NCBI RefSeq assembly: GCF_900119845.1
Contig: NZ_FPKU01000001.1
Location: forward strand, 963,528-1,027,527
Direction: 5' to 3'
DNA from: Devosia enhydra
GTDB taxonomy: Bacteria > Pseudomonadota > Alphaproteobacteria > Rhizobiales > Devosiaceae
DNA: 64,000 nucleotides
Within the stretch, counting starts at the first letter, position 1. Every line of letters starts with the position of its first letter. Shown piece by piece: positions 38,426 through 48,619 of the stretch. Below the pieces are notes generated by a model. That model saw nothing but the letters and a program-made list of their open reading frames with translations, had not been told where the DNA came from and did not search any database. A program made the translations under genes and the position numbers.

Positions 38426-38824
38426 ATGGCGTCGCCGTTCTTTGCTCGCATAAAGTCCGACCTGCTCCAAATCGTTCGCAGCGTGCCCCCTGGTGCTGTG
38501 ATCACTTACGCCGACCTTGCCGGCCATCTGGACATTTCCGCGCGCCAGGCCGCTTATATCCTCGCCACCCTTACACCGATCGAGGCCGAAACCATCCCAT
38601 GGCATCGCGTTCTGGCTTCGGACGGAACGCTGGGGGCGTCTCGCAAGGGAAAGAGAGGCGATGCGCAACGGGAACGCCTCCGGCGCGAAGGTCATGGTTT
38701 CCTCGGCGAAAACCTGCTCGACTTCGAAGCTCTCTGCAGGCGCGTGGCCGAGCTGCCCCATGGCCTTCCGCCGCAAACCCGCCCGCCGGATGCGCCGCCT
38801 GCAAAACGCGTTCGCGGGAGCTGA
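38426..38824 (+). CDS. alkyltransferase-like (ATL) protein, MGMT fold without catalytic cysteine
   Basis: A 132-residue protein with the O6-alkylguanine DNA methyltransferase fold, but the PCHRV active site reads PWHRV (W59 in place of Cys), the hallmark of ATL proteins. Upstream, PPGAVITYADLAGHL and the recognition helix SARQAAYILA carry the arginine that flips the damaged base. ATLs bind O6-alkylguanine and hand it to nucleotide-excision repair; uvrA is in the same window. It follows the thioesterase gene by 11 bases. The C-terminal 30 residues are disordered. Confidence 0.88.
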   Translation: MASPFFARIKSDLLQIVRSVPPGAVITYADLAGHLDISARQAAYILATLTPIEAETIPWHRVLASDGTLGASRKGKRGDAQRERLRREGHGFLGENLLDFEALCRRVAELPHGLPPQTRPPDAPPAKRVRGS

Positions 38825-38946
38825 GCGCCCGTCCAATACTGCACGCTTCGTTCAGATGGGGTTCAGCCCCGTTGCCGTTAATGGGCCCCAGCGGTTGGTT
38901 CCAAATCACCGGTTAACGATGAGCGTCGAATGCAAGCATCGGCGTT

Positions 38947-38972
38947 GGAACTAACTTGAAAACCAGCCCGTT
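38947..38972 (+). promoter_or_regulatory. EcfG-type general-stress promoter
   Basis: GGAAC (38947-38951), 17 bases, CGTT (38969-38972), 42 bases before the ATG of the SH3/crystallin protein. Exact match to the known consensus. Confidence 0.75.
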
Positions 38973-39013
38973 ATAAGAGCCGACTTGGTCAGTTGGCCCG
39001 TCAGGAGCGTCAC

Positions 39014-39715
39014 ATGAAGGCCCGTACCCGCAAACTTGTTCTCAACATCGCCACCGGCGTCGCGCTTGCCGCGACCGCTGCCGTGGTGTTCACGCCTGCC
39101 ATGGCGCAGGCCGCGCCGGCCGAGGCTACGGCCAATGTCAATGTGCGCTCGGGTCCGGGCACCGGCTTCGGCGTCGTCGGCCAGCTGCGCGCCGGCCAGG
39201 ATATCGATGTGGGCGAGTGCCAGTCGAGCTTCTGTTATGTTCAGGGCGCCAATATCAGCGGCTGGGTCTCTGCCAGCTACCTCTCCTATGCCGGTCCGAG
39301 CCGTCCCGGCCCGTCGCGGCCCGAACCCAGCCGTCCCGAGCCCTCGCGTCCCGATGTCGGCTTCGGCGTCCAGATCGGACCCGGCGGCGTGTCGATCGGC
39401 ATCGGCACCCCGGGCTTCAATCCGCCGCGTCCTGACCGTCCGGATCGCCCCGGCCGTCCCGATCGCGAGGCCTGCTTTTACGAGCATGCCGATTATGCCG
39501 GCCGCAGCTTCTGCATGAATGCCGGCGATTCCATCAACAACCTGGCGCGTTTCGGCAACTGGAACGACCGCATCTCGTCGATCGACAATGATCGGCTGAG
39601 CGTCACGGTCTGCGAACATGCTGATTTCCGCGGCACCTGCCGCACCTACACCACCAGCACCCGTTCGCTCGGCCGCCTGAACGACCAGATCTCTTCGATC
39701 CGGGTTAACCGCTGA
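39014..39715 (+). CDS. secreted SH3b-domain plus beta/gamma-crystallin-like (inhibitor I36) protein
   Basis: A 233-residue protein. Signal peptide cleaved near AQA-AP (residue 34); SH3b domain about 38-93 (NVNVRSGPGTGFGVVGQLRAG ... GWVSASYLSY); a Pro/Arg linker with repeats PSRPGPSRPEPSRPEPSRPD; and a C-terminal cysteine-bearing beta/gamma-crystallin-like domain (about 158-233) with FYEHADYAGRSFCMNAGD and CEHADFRGTCRTY, the peptidase-inhibitor I36 type. SH3b domains in this order usually bind cell wall. The ATG at 39014 has AGGAG upstream. Its promoter is EcfG-type, so it belongs to the general stress response. Confidence 0.85.
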   Translation: MKARTRKLVLNIATGVALAATAAVVFTPAMAQAAPAEATANVNVRSGPGTGFGVVGQLRAGQDIDVGECQSSFCYVQGANISGWVSASYLSYAGPSRPGPSRPEPSRPEPSRPDVGFGVQIGPGGVSIGIGTPGFNPPRPDRPDRPGRPDREACFYEHADYAGRSFCMNAGDSINNLARFGNWNDRISSIDNDRLSVTVCEHADFRGTCRTYTTSTRSLGRLNDQISSIRVNR

Positions 39716-39820
39716 CCGGCAGGAGATCGGGGGTCTCGGCGATCCACCATCGCCGACCCGGTCTCCCACCAGCCACGGCTGAGTGGCATTGCCACGGATT
39801 GACCTCCAGCCCGGATCAGG

Positions 39821-39851
39821 GGGCACCGCATTTCGATGCGGTGCCCTTTTT
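39821..39851 (+). terminator. terminator of the SH3/crystallin gene
   Basis: Perfect 11-bp stem GGGCACCGCAT/ATGCGGTGCCC with TTCG tetraloop and TTTTT tail, in the gap before the convergent sugar dehydrogenase gene. Confidence 0.9.
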
Positions 39852-39870
39852 CATGCGCCATCGAGAGTGG

Positions 39871-41151
39871 CTAGAGCCGCAGGTCCGCGTCCTCGCGCGG
39901 CAGGATGTGCTTGAGGTCATAGACCACTCCACCCGACCGCCCCAGCGCCCTGATCCCCTCGGAGCCCAAAGCGCGGAACGCTTTGTGCGCCACCGCCACC
40001 ACGATGCCGTCATAGCTGCCCGGCTCGGGCGTGTCGGTCAGGGTGAGCCCATATTCATGCATCGCTTCGTCGGCATCGACCATCGGGTCGGTGATCTCGA
40101 CCGTGCAGCCGAAGCTCTTGAGCTCGGCCACGATATCCACCACGCGCGAATTGCGCAGATCGGGCACGTCCTCCTTGAAGGCAAGCCCCATCACCAGCAC
40201 CCGGCTGCGACCGACTTCGACATTGCGCCGGATCAGCGCCTTCACCAGCTGCGCTGCGACATAGCTGCCCATGCCGTCATTGATCCGCCGGCCGGCAAGG
40301 ATCATCTCGGGATGGTAGCCGATCGCCTGCGCCTTGTGCGTCAGGTAATAGGGATCGACCCCGATGCAGTGTCCGCCCACCAGCCCGGGCCTGAACGGCA
40401 GGAAGTTCCACTTGCTGCCCGCCGCCTCCAGCACCGCCTGGGTATCGATCTCCATGCGGTTGAAGATCAGCGCCAGCTCGTTGACGAGCGCGATATTGAC
40501 GTCGCGCTGGGTGTTCTCGATCACCTTGGCGGCCTCCGCCACCTTGATCGAGGGCGCCTTGTGCGTGCCCGCTCGCACCACCGTGCGATAAAGCGCATCC
40601 ACGAGCTCCGCCACCTCGGGCGTCGAGCCCGATGTCACCTTCCGGATATCGGGCAGCCTGTGCGTCTTGTCGCCGGGGTTGATGCGTTCGGGCGAATACC
40701 CCACGAAGAAATCGCGGTTGAAGACCAGCCCGGATTCTCTTTCCAGCACCGGCACGCAATCATCCTCGGTCGCGCCGGGATAGACGGTGGATTCATAGAT
40801 CACGAGCCCGCCCGGCTTCAGCGCCCGCCCCACGGTGCGGCTGGCCGACAGCAGCGGCCCAAGGTCTGGCCGCTTGTAGGCATCGATAGGCGTCGGCACC
40901 GTGACGATGAAGGTGTTTGCCTCGCCAAGCGCTGCCGGATCGCTGGCAAAGCGCAGCGCCGTGGCCTCGGCCAGTTCCTCCCCGCTCATCTCGTTGGTGC
41001 GGTCGTGGCCGGCCTCGAGCTCGGCGATGCGCGCCGCGTTGATGTCGAAGCCGATCACCGGCCGCACCCCGCCAAAGGCCGCAGCCAGCGGCAGTCCGAC
41101 ATAGCCCAGCCCGATGATGGCGAGCTTCAGATCGTCGAGCCCCAGGGGCAT
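39871..41151 (-). CDS. UDP-N-acetyl-hexosamine / UDP-sugar 6-dehydrogenase (WbpA/TviB-like)
   Basis: A 426-residue nucleotide-sugar dehydrogenase that oxidises C6 of a UDP-sugar to the acid. Rossmann motif GLGYVGLPLA (15-24), GYSPERINPGD (substrate), and the catalytic C262 in GGHCIGVDPYYL. The FxPGxxxxGxC layout and the absence of a plain UDP-glucose signature point to UDP-GlcNAc/GalNAc dehydrogenases (WbpA, TviB, WbpO). It follows the epimerase gene after a single base, forming a two-gene surface-polysaccharide operon. Confidence 0.88.
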   Translation of the reverse strand: MPLGLDDLKLAIIGLGYVGLPLAAAFGGVRPVIGFDINAARIAELEAGHDRTNEMSGEELAEATALRFASDPAALGEANTFIVTVPTPIDAYKRPDLGPLLSASRTVGRALKPGGLVIYESTVYPGATEDDCVPVLERESGLVFNRDFFVGYSPERINPGDKTHRLPDIRKVTSGSTPEVAELVDALYRTVVRAGTHKAPSIKVAEAAKVIENTQRDVNIALVNELALIFNRMEIDTQAVLEAAGSKWNFLPFRPGLVGGHCIGVDPYYLTHKAQAIGYHPEMILAGRRINDGMGSYVAAQLVKALIRRNVEVGRSRVLVMGLAFKEDVPDLRNSRVVDIVAELKSFGCTVEITDPMVDADEAMHEYGLTLTDTPEPGSYDGIVVAVAHKAFRALGSEGIRALGRSGGVVYDLKHILPREDADLRL

Positions 41152-41152
41152 A

Positions 41153-42166
41153 TCACACTCCGAAATAGCTGCGATACCACGCTGCGAACCGCGCCACGCC
41201 GACCTTCACCGGCGTCCGCTCCCAGTCGCCCAGCATGCGGGTCAGGCGGCTGACATCGGCATGCGTATCGGGCACATCGCCGGGCTGGAGCGGCAGATAT
41301 TCGCGGATCGCCTTGCGCCCGAGCGCCTCTTCCAGCGCGTCGACATAATCCACCAGCTGCACGGGGCTGTTGTTGCCGACATTGAAGATGCGGAACGGCG
41401 CATTGCTCGCGGCCGGATCGGGGTTCGAGGCGTCCCAGTTAGGGTCCGGTGCCGCGATGGCATCGCTCGCGCGCACCACTGCCTCCACCACATCGGCGAC
41501 ATAGGTGAAATCGCGCATGTGGTTGCCATTGTTGAAGAGCCGTATCGGCTCCCCGGCAAGGATGGCCTTGGTGAACAGGAACAGCGCCATGTCCGGCCGC
41601 CCGAACGGCCCGTAAACGGTAAAGAACCGCAGGCCCGTCGTCGGCAGGCGGAACAGATGGCTGTAGCTGTGCGCCATCAACTCGTTGGCGCGCTTGGTCG
41701 CCGCATAGAACTGCAATGGGTGGTCGACGCCCTCGGCTTCCGAGAACGGCAGTTTCGTATTGGCGCCATAGACACTGCTGGTCGAGGCATAGGTGAGGTG
41801 CGGCACCGCGCCATACCGGCAGCATTCGAGCAGATGGGTGAAGCCCGTGATATTGCTCTCCACATAGGAGAGCGGATTTTCGAGGCTGTAGCGCACCCCC
41901 GCCTGCGCGGCGAGATGGATCACCCGGTCGAAGCGATCGCCCGCGAACACCGCCTCCATGGCGGCCTTGTCGGCGATGTTGATCTCGTGGAAGCCGAACC
42001 GCTCCCCGCCGGCCGCGCGCAGCTGCGCCAGCCGCGCCTGCTTCAGCCTGGGATCGTAATAGGGGTTGAGATTGTCGACCCCGACCACGCTGTCGCCACG
42101 ATCGAGCAACCGGCGCGTCGTGTGATAGCCGATGAAGCCGGCGCTGCCGGTCACCAAAACGCGCAT
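41153..42166 (-). CDS. NAD-dependent UDP-uronate epimerase (UDP-glucuronate 4-epimerase-like)
   Basis: A 337-residue extended short-chain dehydrogenase. NAD site GSAGFIG (7-13), catalytic T/S-rich YASTSSVYG (about 126-134) and the YxxxK pair Y154-K158 ([15 protein letters not shown]). It resembles UDP-glucuronate 4-epimerases such as LspL/CapI. It precedes the 6-dehydrogenase with one base between, so the pair would convert UDP-sugars to uronic acids and epimerise them for surface glycan. Substrate identity is inferred from family resemblance. Confidence 0.88.
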   Translation of the reverse strand: MRVLVTGSAGFIGYHTTRRLLDRGDSVVGVDNLNPYYDPRLKQARLAQLRAAGGERFGFHEINIADKAAMEAVFAGDRFDRVIHLAAQAGVRYSLENPLSYVESNITGFTHLLECCRYGAVPHLTYASTSSVYGANTKLPFSEAEGVDHPLQFYAATKRANELMAHSYSHLFRLPTTGLRFFTVYGPFGRPDMALFLFTKAILAGEPIRLFNNGNHMRDFTYVADVVEAVVRASDAIAAPDPNWDASNPDPAASNAPFRIFNVGNNSPVQLVDYVDALEEALGRKAIREYLPLQPGDVPDTHADVSRLTRMLGDWERTPVKVGVARFAAWYRSYFGV

Positions 42167-42242
42167 CGTTCACCCCAGCCTGTTTCCCGCCACTGGTAGA
42201 GTTTGCGAAAGTCACGGTCAATCTGATCTGTTCACGAAGTTT

Positions 42243-42267
42243 GGAACGAAACTCCGGGGACCGCGTT
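42243..42267 (+). promoter_or_regulatory. EcfG-type general-stress promoter
   Basis: GGAAC (42243-42247), 16 bases, CGTT (42264-42267), 35 bases before the ATG of the MAIPERETV paralogue. Confidence 0.75.
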
Positions 42268-42302
42268 TTTTCGCCATACGGTAGCAAAGAAGGAAAAACA
42301 CA

Positions 42303-42665
42303 ATGGCTATCCCGGAACGCGAAACCGTTTACAACGAAACCACCACCACCACCGCCCGCCCCGTCTACACCCGTGAATCCAGCTCCACCGGCTGGTTCGT
42401 CGGCATCATCGTGGCGCTGGCCCTCCTCGCCATCGGCTATCTCGTGTTCTCGGCCAATTCCGGCCCTGCCACGACCAATGTCGACATCACCACGCCCCCG
42501 CCGGTGACTGACACGACGACCACCCCGATGACTACGACCCCGATGGCGCCCGCCGAGACCGCTCCGGCTCCGGTCGAGCCCGTGACCCCGGCTCCGGTTG
42601 AGCCCGCGGCTCCCGCCGCTCCGGTCGAGACCGCTCCGACCCCGGCCGCCCCGGTCGCCCAGTAA
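42303..42665 (+). CDS. small single-pass membrane protein, MAIPERETV family (long form)
   Basis: A 120-residue protein that begins MAIPERETVYNETTTT, has one membrane helix (about 30-50, WFVGIIVALALLAIGYLVF) and then a low-complexity Thr/Pro/Ala-rich tail with repeats such as EPVTPAPVEPAAPAAPVE. It shares its first nine residues, the helix and a following xVDxxxP segment with the 65-residue protein at 13389-13586. An EcfG promoter lies upstream and AAGGAA before the ATG. The tail is probably periplasmic and extended. Function unknown. Confidence 0.8.
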   Translation: MAIPERETVYNETTTTTARPVYTRESSSTGWFVGIIVALALLAIGYLVFSANSGPATTNVDITTPPPVTDTTTTPMTTTPMAPAETAPAPVEPVTPAPVEPAAPAAPVETAPTPAAPVAQ

Positions 42666-42702
42666 TCGGGCAGATCATCGTGCCTCCCCTCCCTGAGGCC
42701 AC

Positions 42703-42734
42703 AAAGAACCCCGGATCTCCATCCGGGGTTCTTT
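42703..42734 (+). terminator. terminator of the MAIPERETV long-form gene
   Basis: Perfect 14-bp stem AAAGAACCCCGGAT/ATCCGGGGTTCTTT with a 4-base loop, 37 bases after the stop codon, followed by GCATTTG. Confidence 0.75.
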
Positions 42735-42820
42735 GCATTTGGGCCCCAGGCGCGGTGGCGCATCTTGCGTGCGGCTCGCGCCATACCTAAGTGCGCAGGG
42801 TCACACATCAGGATCGGCCA

Positions 42821-43498
42821 ATGTTCAACTTCAACGATATCGTCAAGGCGCTGCAGACCGACCCGAACACCCGCAAGCAGGCAATGACCGGTGCCGCGGG
42901 CCTCGCCGCCGGCATGCTGCTGAGCGGGGGCGGTCTCGGCAAGATGGTCAAGGGCGGCGCCAAGCTGGGCGCCCTCGCCGCCGTCGGCGGGCTCGCCTAT
43001 CAGGCCTGGCAGAAGCACCAGCAGTCCCAGGCCGGCACCTCACCGCTTCCCTCACCGCGCGAGGACGCGTTCTTTCCCGCCGCCGAGCCCGAGCAGGAAG
43101 AGCTGGGCAAGACGCTCGTCCGCGCCATGATCGCCGCCGCCAAGGCCGATGGCCGCATCGATGCCGAGGAGCAGCAGGCCATTTTCAAGCGCCTCGAAGC
43201 CATGCCGCTTTCGGCCGACGAAAAGGCCTTCGTCTTCGACCAGCTCAATGCGCCCCTCGATATCGAGGCCGTCATCCGCCGGGCCGATACGCCCGAGCAC
43301 GCAGCGGAAATCTATGCGGCCTCGCTCGTCGCGATCACCGCCGATACCGAAGCCGAGCAGGCCTATCTCGCCAATCTGGCACGCAGGCTCAACCTGGCCC
43401 CCGGCCTCGTCGCCGAAATCCATCGCACCGCAGGCCAGCAGGCGCCGGCACCGGCTCCCTCGCCATGGAGCTATACGCCCTCGCCCAGCAACGTCTGA
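42821..43498 (+). CDS. DUF533 family protein (TerB-like)
   Basis: A 225-residue protein with an N-terminal helical/Gly-rich part (MLLSGGGLGKMVKGGAKLGALAAVGG, about 29-55) and a C-terminal TerB-like domain (about 95-205) with LVRAMIAAAKADGRIDAEEQQAIFKRL. Family members (YebE) are membrane-associated proteins of unknown function, some under envelope-stress control. ATG at 42821 is chosen by the AGGATCGG upstream. It stands alone between the MAIPERETV gene and the LLM oxidoreductase. Confidence 0.85.
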   Translation: MFNFNDIVKALQTDPNTRKQAMTGAAGLAAGMLLSGGGLGKMVKGGAKLGALAAVGGLAYQAWQKHQQSQAGTSPLPSPREDAFFPAAEPEQEELGKTLVRAMIAAAKADGRIDAEEQQAIFKRLEAMPLSADEKAFVFDQLNAPLDIEAVIRRADTPEHAAEIYAASLVAITADTEAEQAYLANLARRLNLAPGLVAEIHRTAGQQAPAPAPSPWSYTPSPSNV

Positions 43499-43589
43499 TC
43501 GGGCTCGGGGCCGGTTACACCGGTGTTCCGTCTTGCGCGGCACTCTCGGCAAGGCCATGTCTCGGCCAAATGCAATGGAGAGTGCCGCC

Positions 43590-44624
43590 ATGGAGCTTGG
43601 GCTTTATTCCTTCGTCGAGAACACGCTCGAGCATTTCAGCGGGCGAACCCAGAGCCCGGCCGAGCGCGTCCGCGACCTGCTCGAGGAAATCGAGTTGGCC
43701 GACCAGCTCGGCCTCGATTTCTTCGGGCTCGGCGAGCATCATCGGCCCGACTATGTCGCGAGCGCGCCGGTCACGCTTCTGGCCGCCGCCGCTGCCCGCA
43801 CCAAATCCATCCGCCTCTCGACCGCCGTCACGGTGTTGAGCTCCGAAGACCCGGTGCGCGTCTACCAGCAGTTTTCGACCCTCGATCTCATCTCCAACGG
43901 CCGCGCCGAGATCATGGCGGGGCGCGGCTCCTTCATCGAAAGCTTCCCGCTCTTTGGCCATGAACTCGAAGACTATGATGACCTCTTCGAGGAAAAGCTC
44001 GCCATGCTGCTAGCCATCCGCGAGGGCGGCAAGATCTCCTGGCCCGGCAGCAAGCACACCCGCGCCATCCCTGATCTCGCGATCTATCCCGAGCCGGTGC
44101 AAAAGCCCATCCCGCTCTGGATCGCGGTCGGCGGCACGCCCAATTCCGTAGCGCGCGCAGCCTATTACGAGCTTCCGCTGATGATTGCGATCATCGGCGG
44201 ACAACCGCGCCAGTTCGCGCCTTTGGCCGATTTCTACCGCCAGACGCTCGAAAAGCTGGGCAAGAACGTCAAGACCCCGATGGGCATCTCGGCCCATGGC
44301 TTCATCGCCGCCGACAGCCGTGAAGCCCGCGACATCGCCTTTCCGGCCCATCAGGAGACCATGAACCGCATCGGCCGCGAGCGCGGCTGGGGTCCCACCG
44401 GGCGCGACCAGTTCGAAGCCGGCACCACCCCGCAGGGCGCCTATTTCATCGGCTCGCCGCAAGAGATCATCGACAAGGTGCTGATGCAGCACGAATGGTT
44501 CGGCCACCAGCGCTTCGGCCTGCAATTCTCGGTCGGCACCCTGCCGCATGACAAGGTGATGAAAGCCATCGAGCTCTTCGGCACAGTGGTCAAGCCAGCC
44601 ATCGACAAGGCGCTCGGGCGCTGA
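43590..44624 (+). CDS. LLM-class flavin-dependent oxidoreductase
   Basis: A 344-residue TIM-barrel monooxygenase of the luciferase-like family. MELGLYSFVENT at the start, GLGEHHRPDYVASAP, STAVTVLSSEDPVRVYQQFSTLDLISNGRAEIMAGRGSF (FMN site) and GFIAADSREARD are typical of the YwcH/LLM group. Cofactor is FMN with NAD(P)H partner; substrate unknown. ATG at 43590 has GGAGAG upstream; an ATG five codons earlier (43575) is also possible. The next gene starts at the base after its stop. Confidence 0.87.
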   Translation: MELGLYSFVENTLEHFSGRTQSPAERVRDLLEEIELADQLGLDFFGLGEHHRPDYVASAPVTLLAAAAARTKSIRLSTAVTVLSSEDPVRVYQQFSTLDLISNGRAEIMAGRGSFIESFPLFGHELEDYDDLFEEKLAMLLAIREGGKISWPGSKHTRAIPDLAIYPEPVQKPIPLWIAVGGTPNSVARAAYYELPLMIAIIGGQPRQFAPLADFYRQTLEKLGKNVKTPMGISAHGFIAADSREARDIAFPAHQETMNRIGRERGWGPTGRDQFEAGTTPQGAYFIGSPQEIIDKVLMQHEWFGHQRFGLQFSVGTLPHDKVMKAIELFGTVVKPAIDKALGR

Positions 44625-45188
44625 GTGGATCACGCGCGCCGCACCCTCATCGAGAGGCGCCGGCAGTTCACCTGGCCGGGCTATGAGAGCTATGCCGATG
44701 CCGGGCTCGAGGGCGACTATGTCAGCCCCTACCAGCTCAGCTGCGGCAATCCCTCTGGCCCGGTGCTGCTGACCTATAATTTCCTCGATGCGCCGACGGC
44801 GCGTCGAGAGGTCGCTCGCCTGCGTCAGTCAGGCTACCTGCCCGAAATGCCGTTCAACAGGGTGCTGGACCGTGCCCTGGCGATGGCCGGGCTCGAACGT
44901 GCCGATCTCTACGTCACGCACGCCTTCCACCTGCTCGCCCGCAGCCGCTCCGAAACGCTACCGGCCCGGGCCGTCGAGGCGTCTTTCGATGCCGTGGCGC
45001 GCCATGAGATCGCCGGCCGCCCCGTCATCGCGCTGGGTCAGGTCGCAGCCATCCAGTGCCGGCGGCATGGCATCGCGCACCTGCCGCTCCCGCATCCCAG
45101 CGCGCGCGGCCAGAGCTTCGAAACGCGCGCCAGCGTTCTGGCCGACGCGCTGCTTTCAACTACTTCCCGCTGCGCTTCAGCGACTTGA
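44625..45188 (+). CDS. uracil-DNA-glycosylase-like protein
   Basis: A 187-residue protein whose C-terminal half resembles the uracil-DNA glycosylase fold: LYVTHAFHLLARSRSE, then GRPVIALGQVAAIQCRR (beta-strand and helix) and LPHPSARG (motif II of the family, HPSxxx). No classic motif-I GQDPY is visible, so it is not a standard UDG and may have another role. GTG start at 44625 directly follows the TGA of the LLM gene. Its 3' end overlaps a convergent small gene by 29 bases. Confidence 0.6.
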   Translation: MDHARRTLIERRRQFTWPGYESYADAGLEGDYVSPYQLSCGNPSGPVLLTYNFLDAPTARREVARLRQSGYLPEMPFNRVLDRALAMAGLERADLYVTHAFHLLARSRSETLPARAVEASFDAVARHEIAGRPVIALGQVAAIQCRRHGIAHLPLPHPSARGQSFETRASVLADALLSTTSRCASAT

Positions 45189-45381
45189 TGTTGAGCGGCG
45201 GCAGCCCGGACTTCTGCGCGATCTCGCGATCCTGCGCTTCGATCGCGGCCTTGGCCGGCTCGTCGCCATCCAGCCCGCCCAGCAGATTGGCCTCCACCTT
45301 GCGGTTGGAGCGCTGCGAGCCGTCCTCGTAGATCACGTCGAACAGCACATATTCCACGCGGGCGGTTGGCTTCTTGGCCAT
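45160..45381 (-). CDS. conserved small protein of unknown function
   Basis: A 73-residue soluble protein (MAKKPTARVEYVLFDVIYED) with a beta-rich N-terminus and a basic C-terminus (LNIKSLKRSGK). GGAG lies 8 bases before the ATG. It overlaps the 3' end of the convergent glycosylase-like gene by 29 bases, which is unusual but tolerable. I do not recognise the family; the composition fits a real gene. Confidence 0.6.
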   Translation of the reverse strand: MAKKPTARVEYVLFDVIYEDGSQRSNRKVEANLLGGLDGDEPAKAAIEAQDREIAQKSGLPPLNIKSLKRSGK

Positions 45382-45474
45382 GACGAAACTCCGGTCATCA
45401 AACTATCGGGGACGGAACGCAGAGGCCGCCTAAAGGGCCGCGCGGACCATGGTCAGAAACGCCAAAGCCCTGCC

Positions 45475-45496
45475 CATGCGTCCGCCCGGACGCATG
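45475..45496 (-). terminator. inverted repeat between the small gene and the HlyU-like gene
   Basis: CATGCGTCC-GCCC-GGACGCATG, a perfect 9-bp stem, 24 bases after the HlyU-like stop on the minus strand. It may be its terminator; the tail on that strand is only weakly T-rich. Confidence 0.4.
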
Positions 45497-45520
45497 CGGC
45501 ATCGGCCCGTGCGGTAAAAT

Positions 45521-45814
45521 TCAGCCGAACAGGCGGTCGCCCTGCTCGTCGACGATCTGGCGGCCCTTGGCCAGCGTGTAGGTCTGGGCATCTTCCTTGG
45601 AGCCGAACCGGTCGGCCCGCACGAAATCATGCCGCTTCAGCGCGCCATCGATTTCCTTCTCGATGGTCCCGGCCAGCTGGAACTCGCTGCCGGCTGGCAG
45701 GAGCGTCGCCCTGATGGTGAAGCCCTTGTAGACCTCCTGCGGCGCATTGGTCCCGGTCGCCACGCCCGAGTCATCGCCACCGCCGGCCCCGAACAGCTTC
45801 TTCCAGAAAGACAT
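45521..45814 (-). CDS. HlyU-family protein
   Basis: A 97-residue protein: MSFWKKLFGAGGGDDSG start, then EVYKGFTIRATLLPAGSEFQLAGTIEKE and the typical LKRHDFVRADRFGSKEDAQ near the C-terminus, matching the HlyU transcriptional-activator family (PF10115). In Vibrio HlyU regulates toxin genes, but most family members in this order are uncharacterised. ATG at 45814 has AAGGAG 8 bases upstream. Confidence 0.85.
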   Translation of the reverse strand: MSFWKKLFGAGGGDDSGVATGTNAPQEVYKGFTIRATLLPAGSEFQLAGTIEKEIDGALKRHDFVRADRFGSKEDAQTYTLAKGRQIVDEQGDRLFG

Positions 45815-45884
45815 CGGCCTTGCTCCTTGCGTGACAGACGGCCCTGTGTAGTCGAGGCGATGGAGTGGAGCAAGCGATGCCCCG

Positions 45885-46160
45885 CTATTCGGCCGCCTCC
45901 GACCCGCTTCGCAGTTCACCAGCAACCTGCATCTCACGCCGCAGCCATTCGGGCGCGATATCGAAGTCGTTTGGCCAGGTCAGCGCGCCATAGTCCAGAA
46001 ACACGCGGTCGAACATCTCACGCGATTAGAGCTCGGGAATGAGCCCTCTTCCGGTCTCGATCAAAGATTTGAAGTCATGCTCGCCGGAGGTGCCGTCGCT
46101 GAAGACGACAGACAGTCGAAACGGACCCGTCACCTCGCACTGCTTAACTCTTACGGGCAT
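45885..46160 (-). pseudogene. DUF2442 gene broken by an in-frame stop codon
   Basis: Read on the minus strand from ATG at 46160, the frame gives RLSVVFSDGTSGEHDFKSL, the DUF2442 signature, but hits TAA at 46026-46028. Past this stop the same frame continues SREMFDRVFLDYGALTWPND and FDIAPEWLRREMQVAGEL, which is the expected rest of the domain, to TAG at 45885. One nonsense codon therefore splits an otherwise complete 92-codon gene. DUF2442 proteins often pair with DUF4160 in toxin-antitoxin-like units; the DUF4160 partner is also damaged and overlaps it by 17 bases. Confidence 0.8.
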
Positions 46161-46364
46161 CCAGTCCCTCAATCCGCAGCGGCGCCTCGTCACGACCAGC
46201 CCGGCGCCAGTTCTCCAGCAAGTCCTCGCGATGCAGCTGGCACCATTGCGCCACCAGCCGAGCCGCGGCCGGAGGCAGATGGCCGTCGGTCACCTGCCAG
46301 GCGGCGGATGGTCCCTCACAGACATGCGGATGGCGACGCCGTAGAAAATCGAGATCGTCGGCAT
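46144..46364 (-). pseudogene. DUF4160 gene with internal deletion/frameshift
   Basis: From ATG at 46364 the frame reads MPTISIFYGVAIRM ... RDHPPP, the N-terminus of DUF4160 proteins, then a stop soon after. The C-terminal half of the same domain (TDGHLPPAAARLVAQWCQLHREDLLENW ... APLRIEGL) is intact but in a different frame. About ten residues (the usual HxHxxY block) are missing at the junction near 46310, consistent with a small deletion. It follows rpoD directly and its 3' end overlaps the DUF2442 remnant. Another frame spans 46144-46380 but lacks the correct N-terminus. Confidence 0.78.
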
Positions 46365-46376
46365 CGCCAGCCATCA

Positions 46377-48437
<2,061 letters not shown>

Positions 48438-48619
48438 TGAGCTGCTCCGCGAGGCCCGTTCCGATTCGGGCGTCGTTGCCTCTTAAGTGGTGATGGCTCA
48501 AGACTTGGTAAAGGATAGCGAACGAAAGCGCCCCCGCGCCAACGTCACATGTCCGTCATCCGCACTTCGCGATAGGCTGATTCGCCTCAACGCGAAACCG
48601 CGCGTACCCGCCGCCCCCC

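Noticed and set aside
39300-39360. PSRPxPSRP repeats in the SH3/crystallin protein as a DNA tandem repeat
   Set aside because: Short, inside a coding region and explained as a proline-rich linker.
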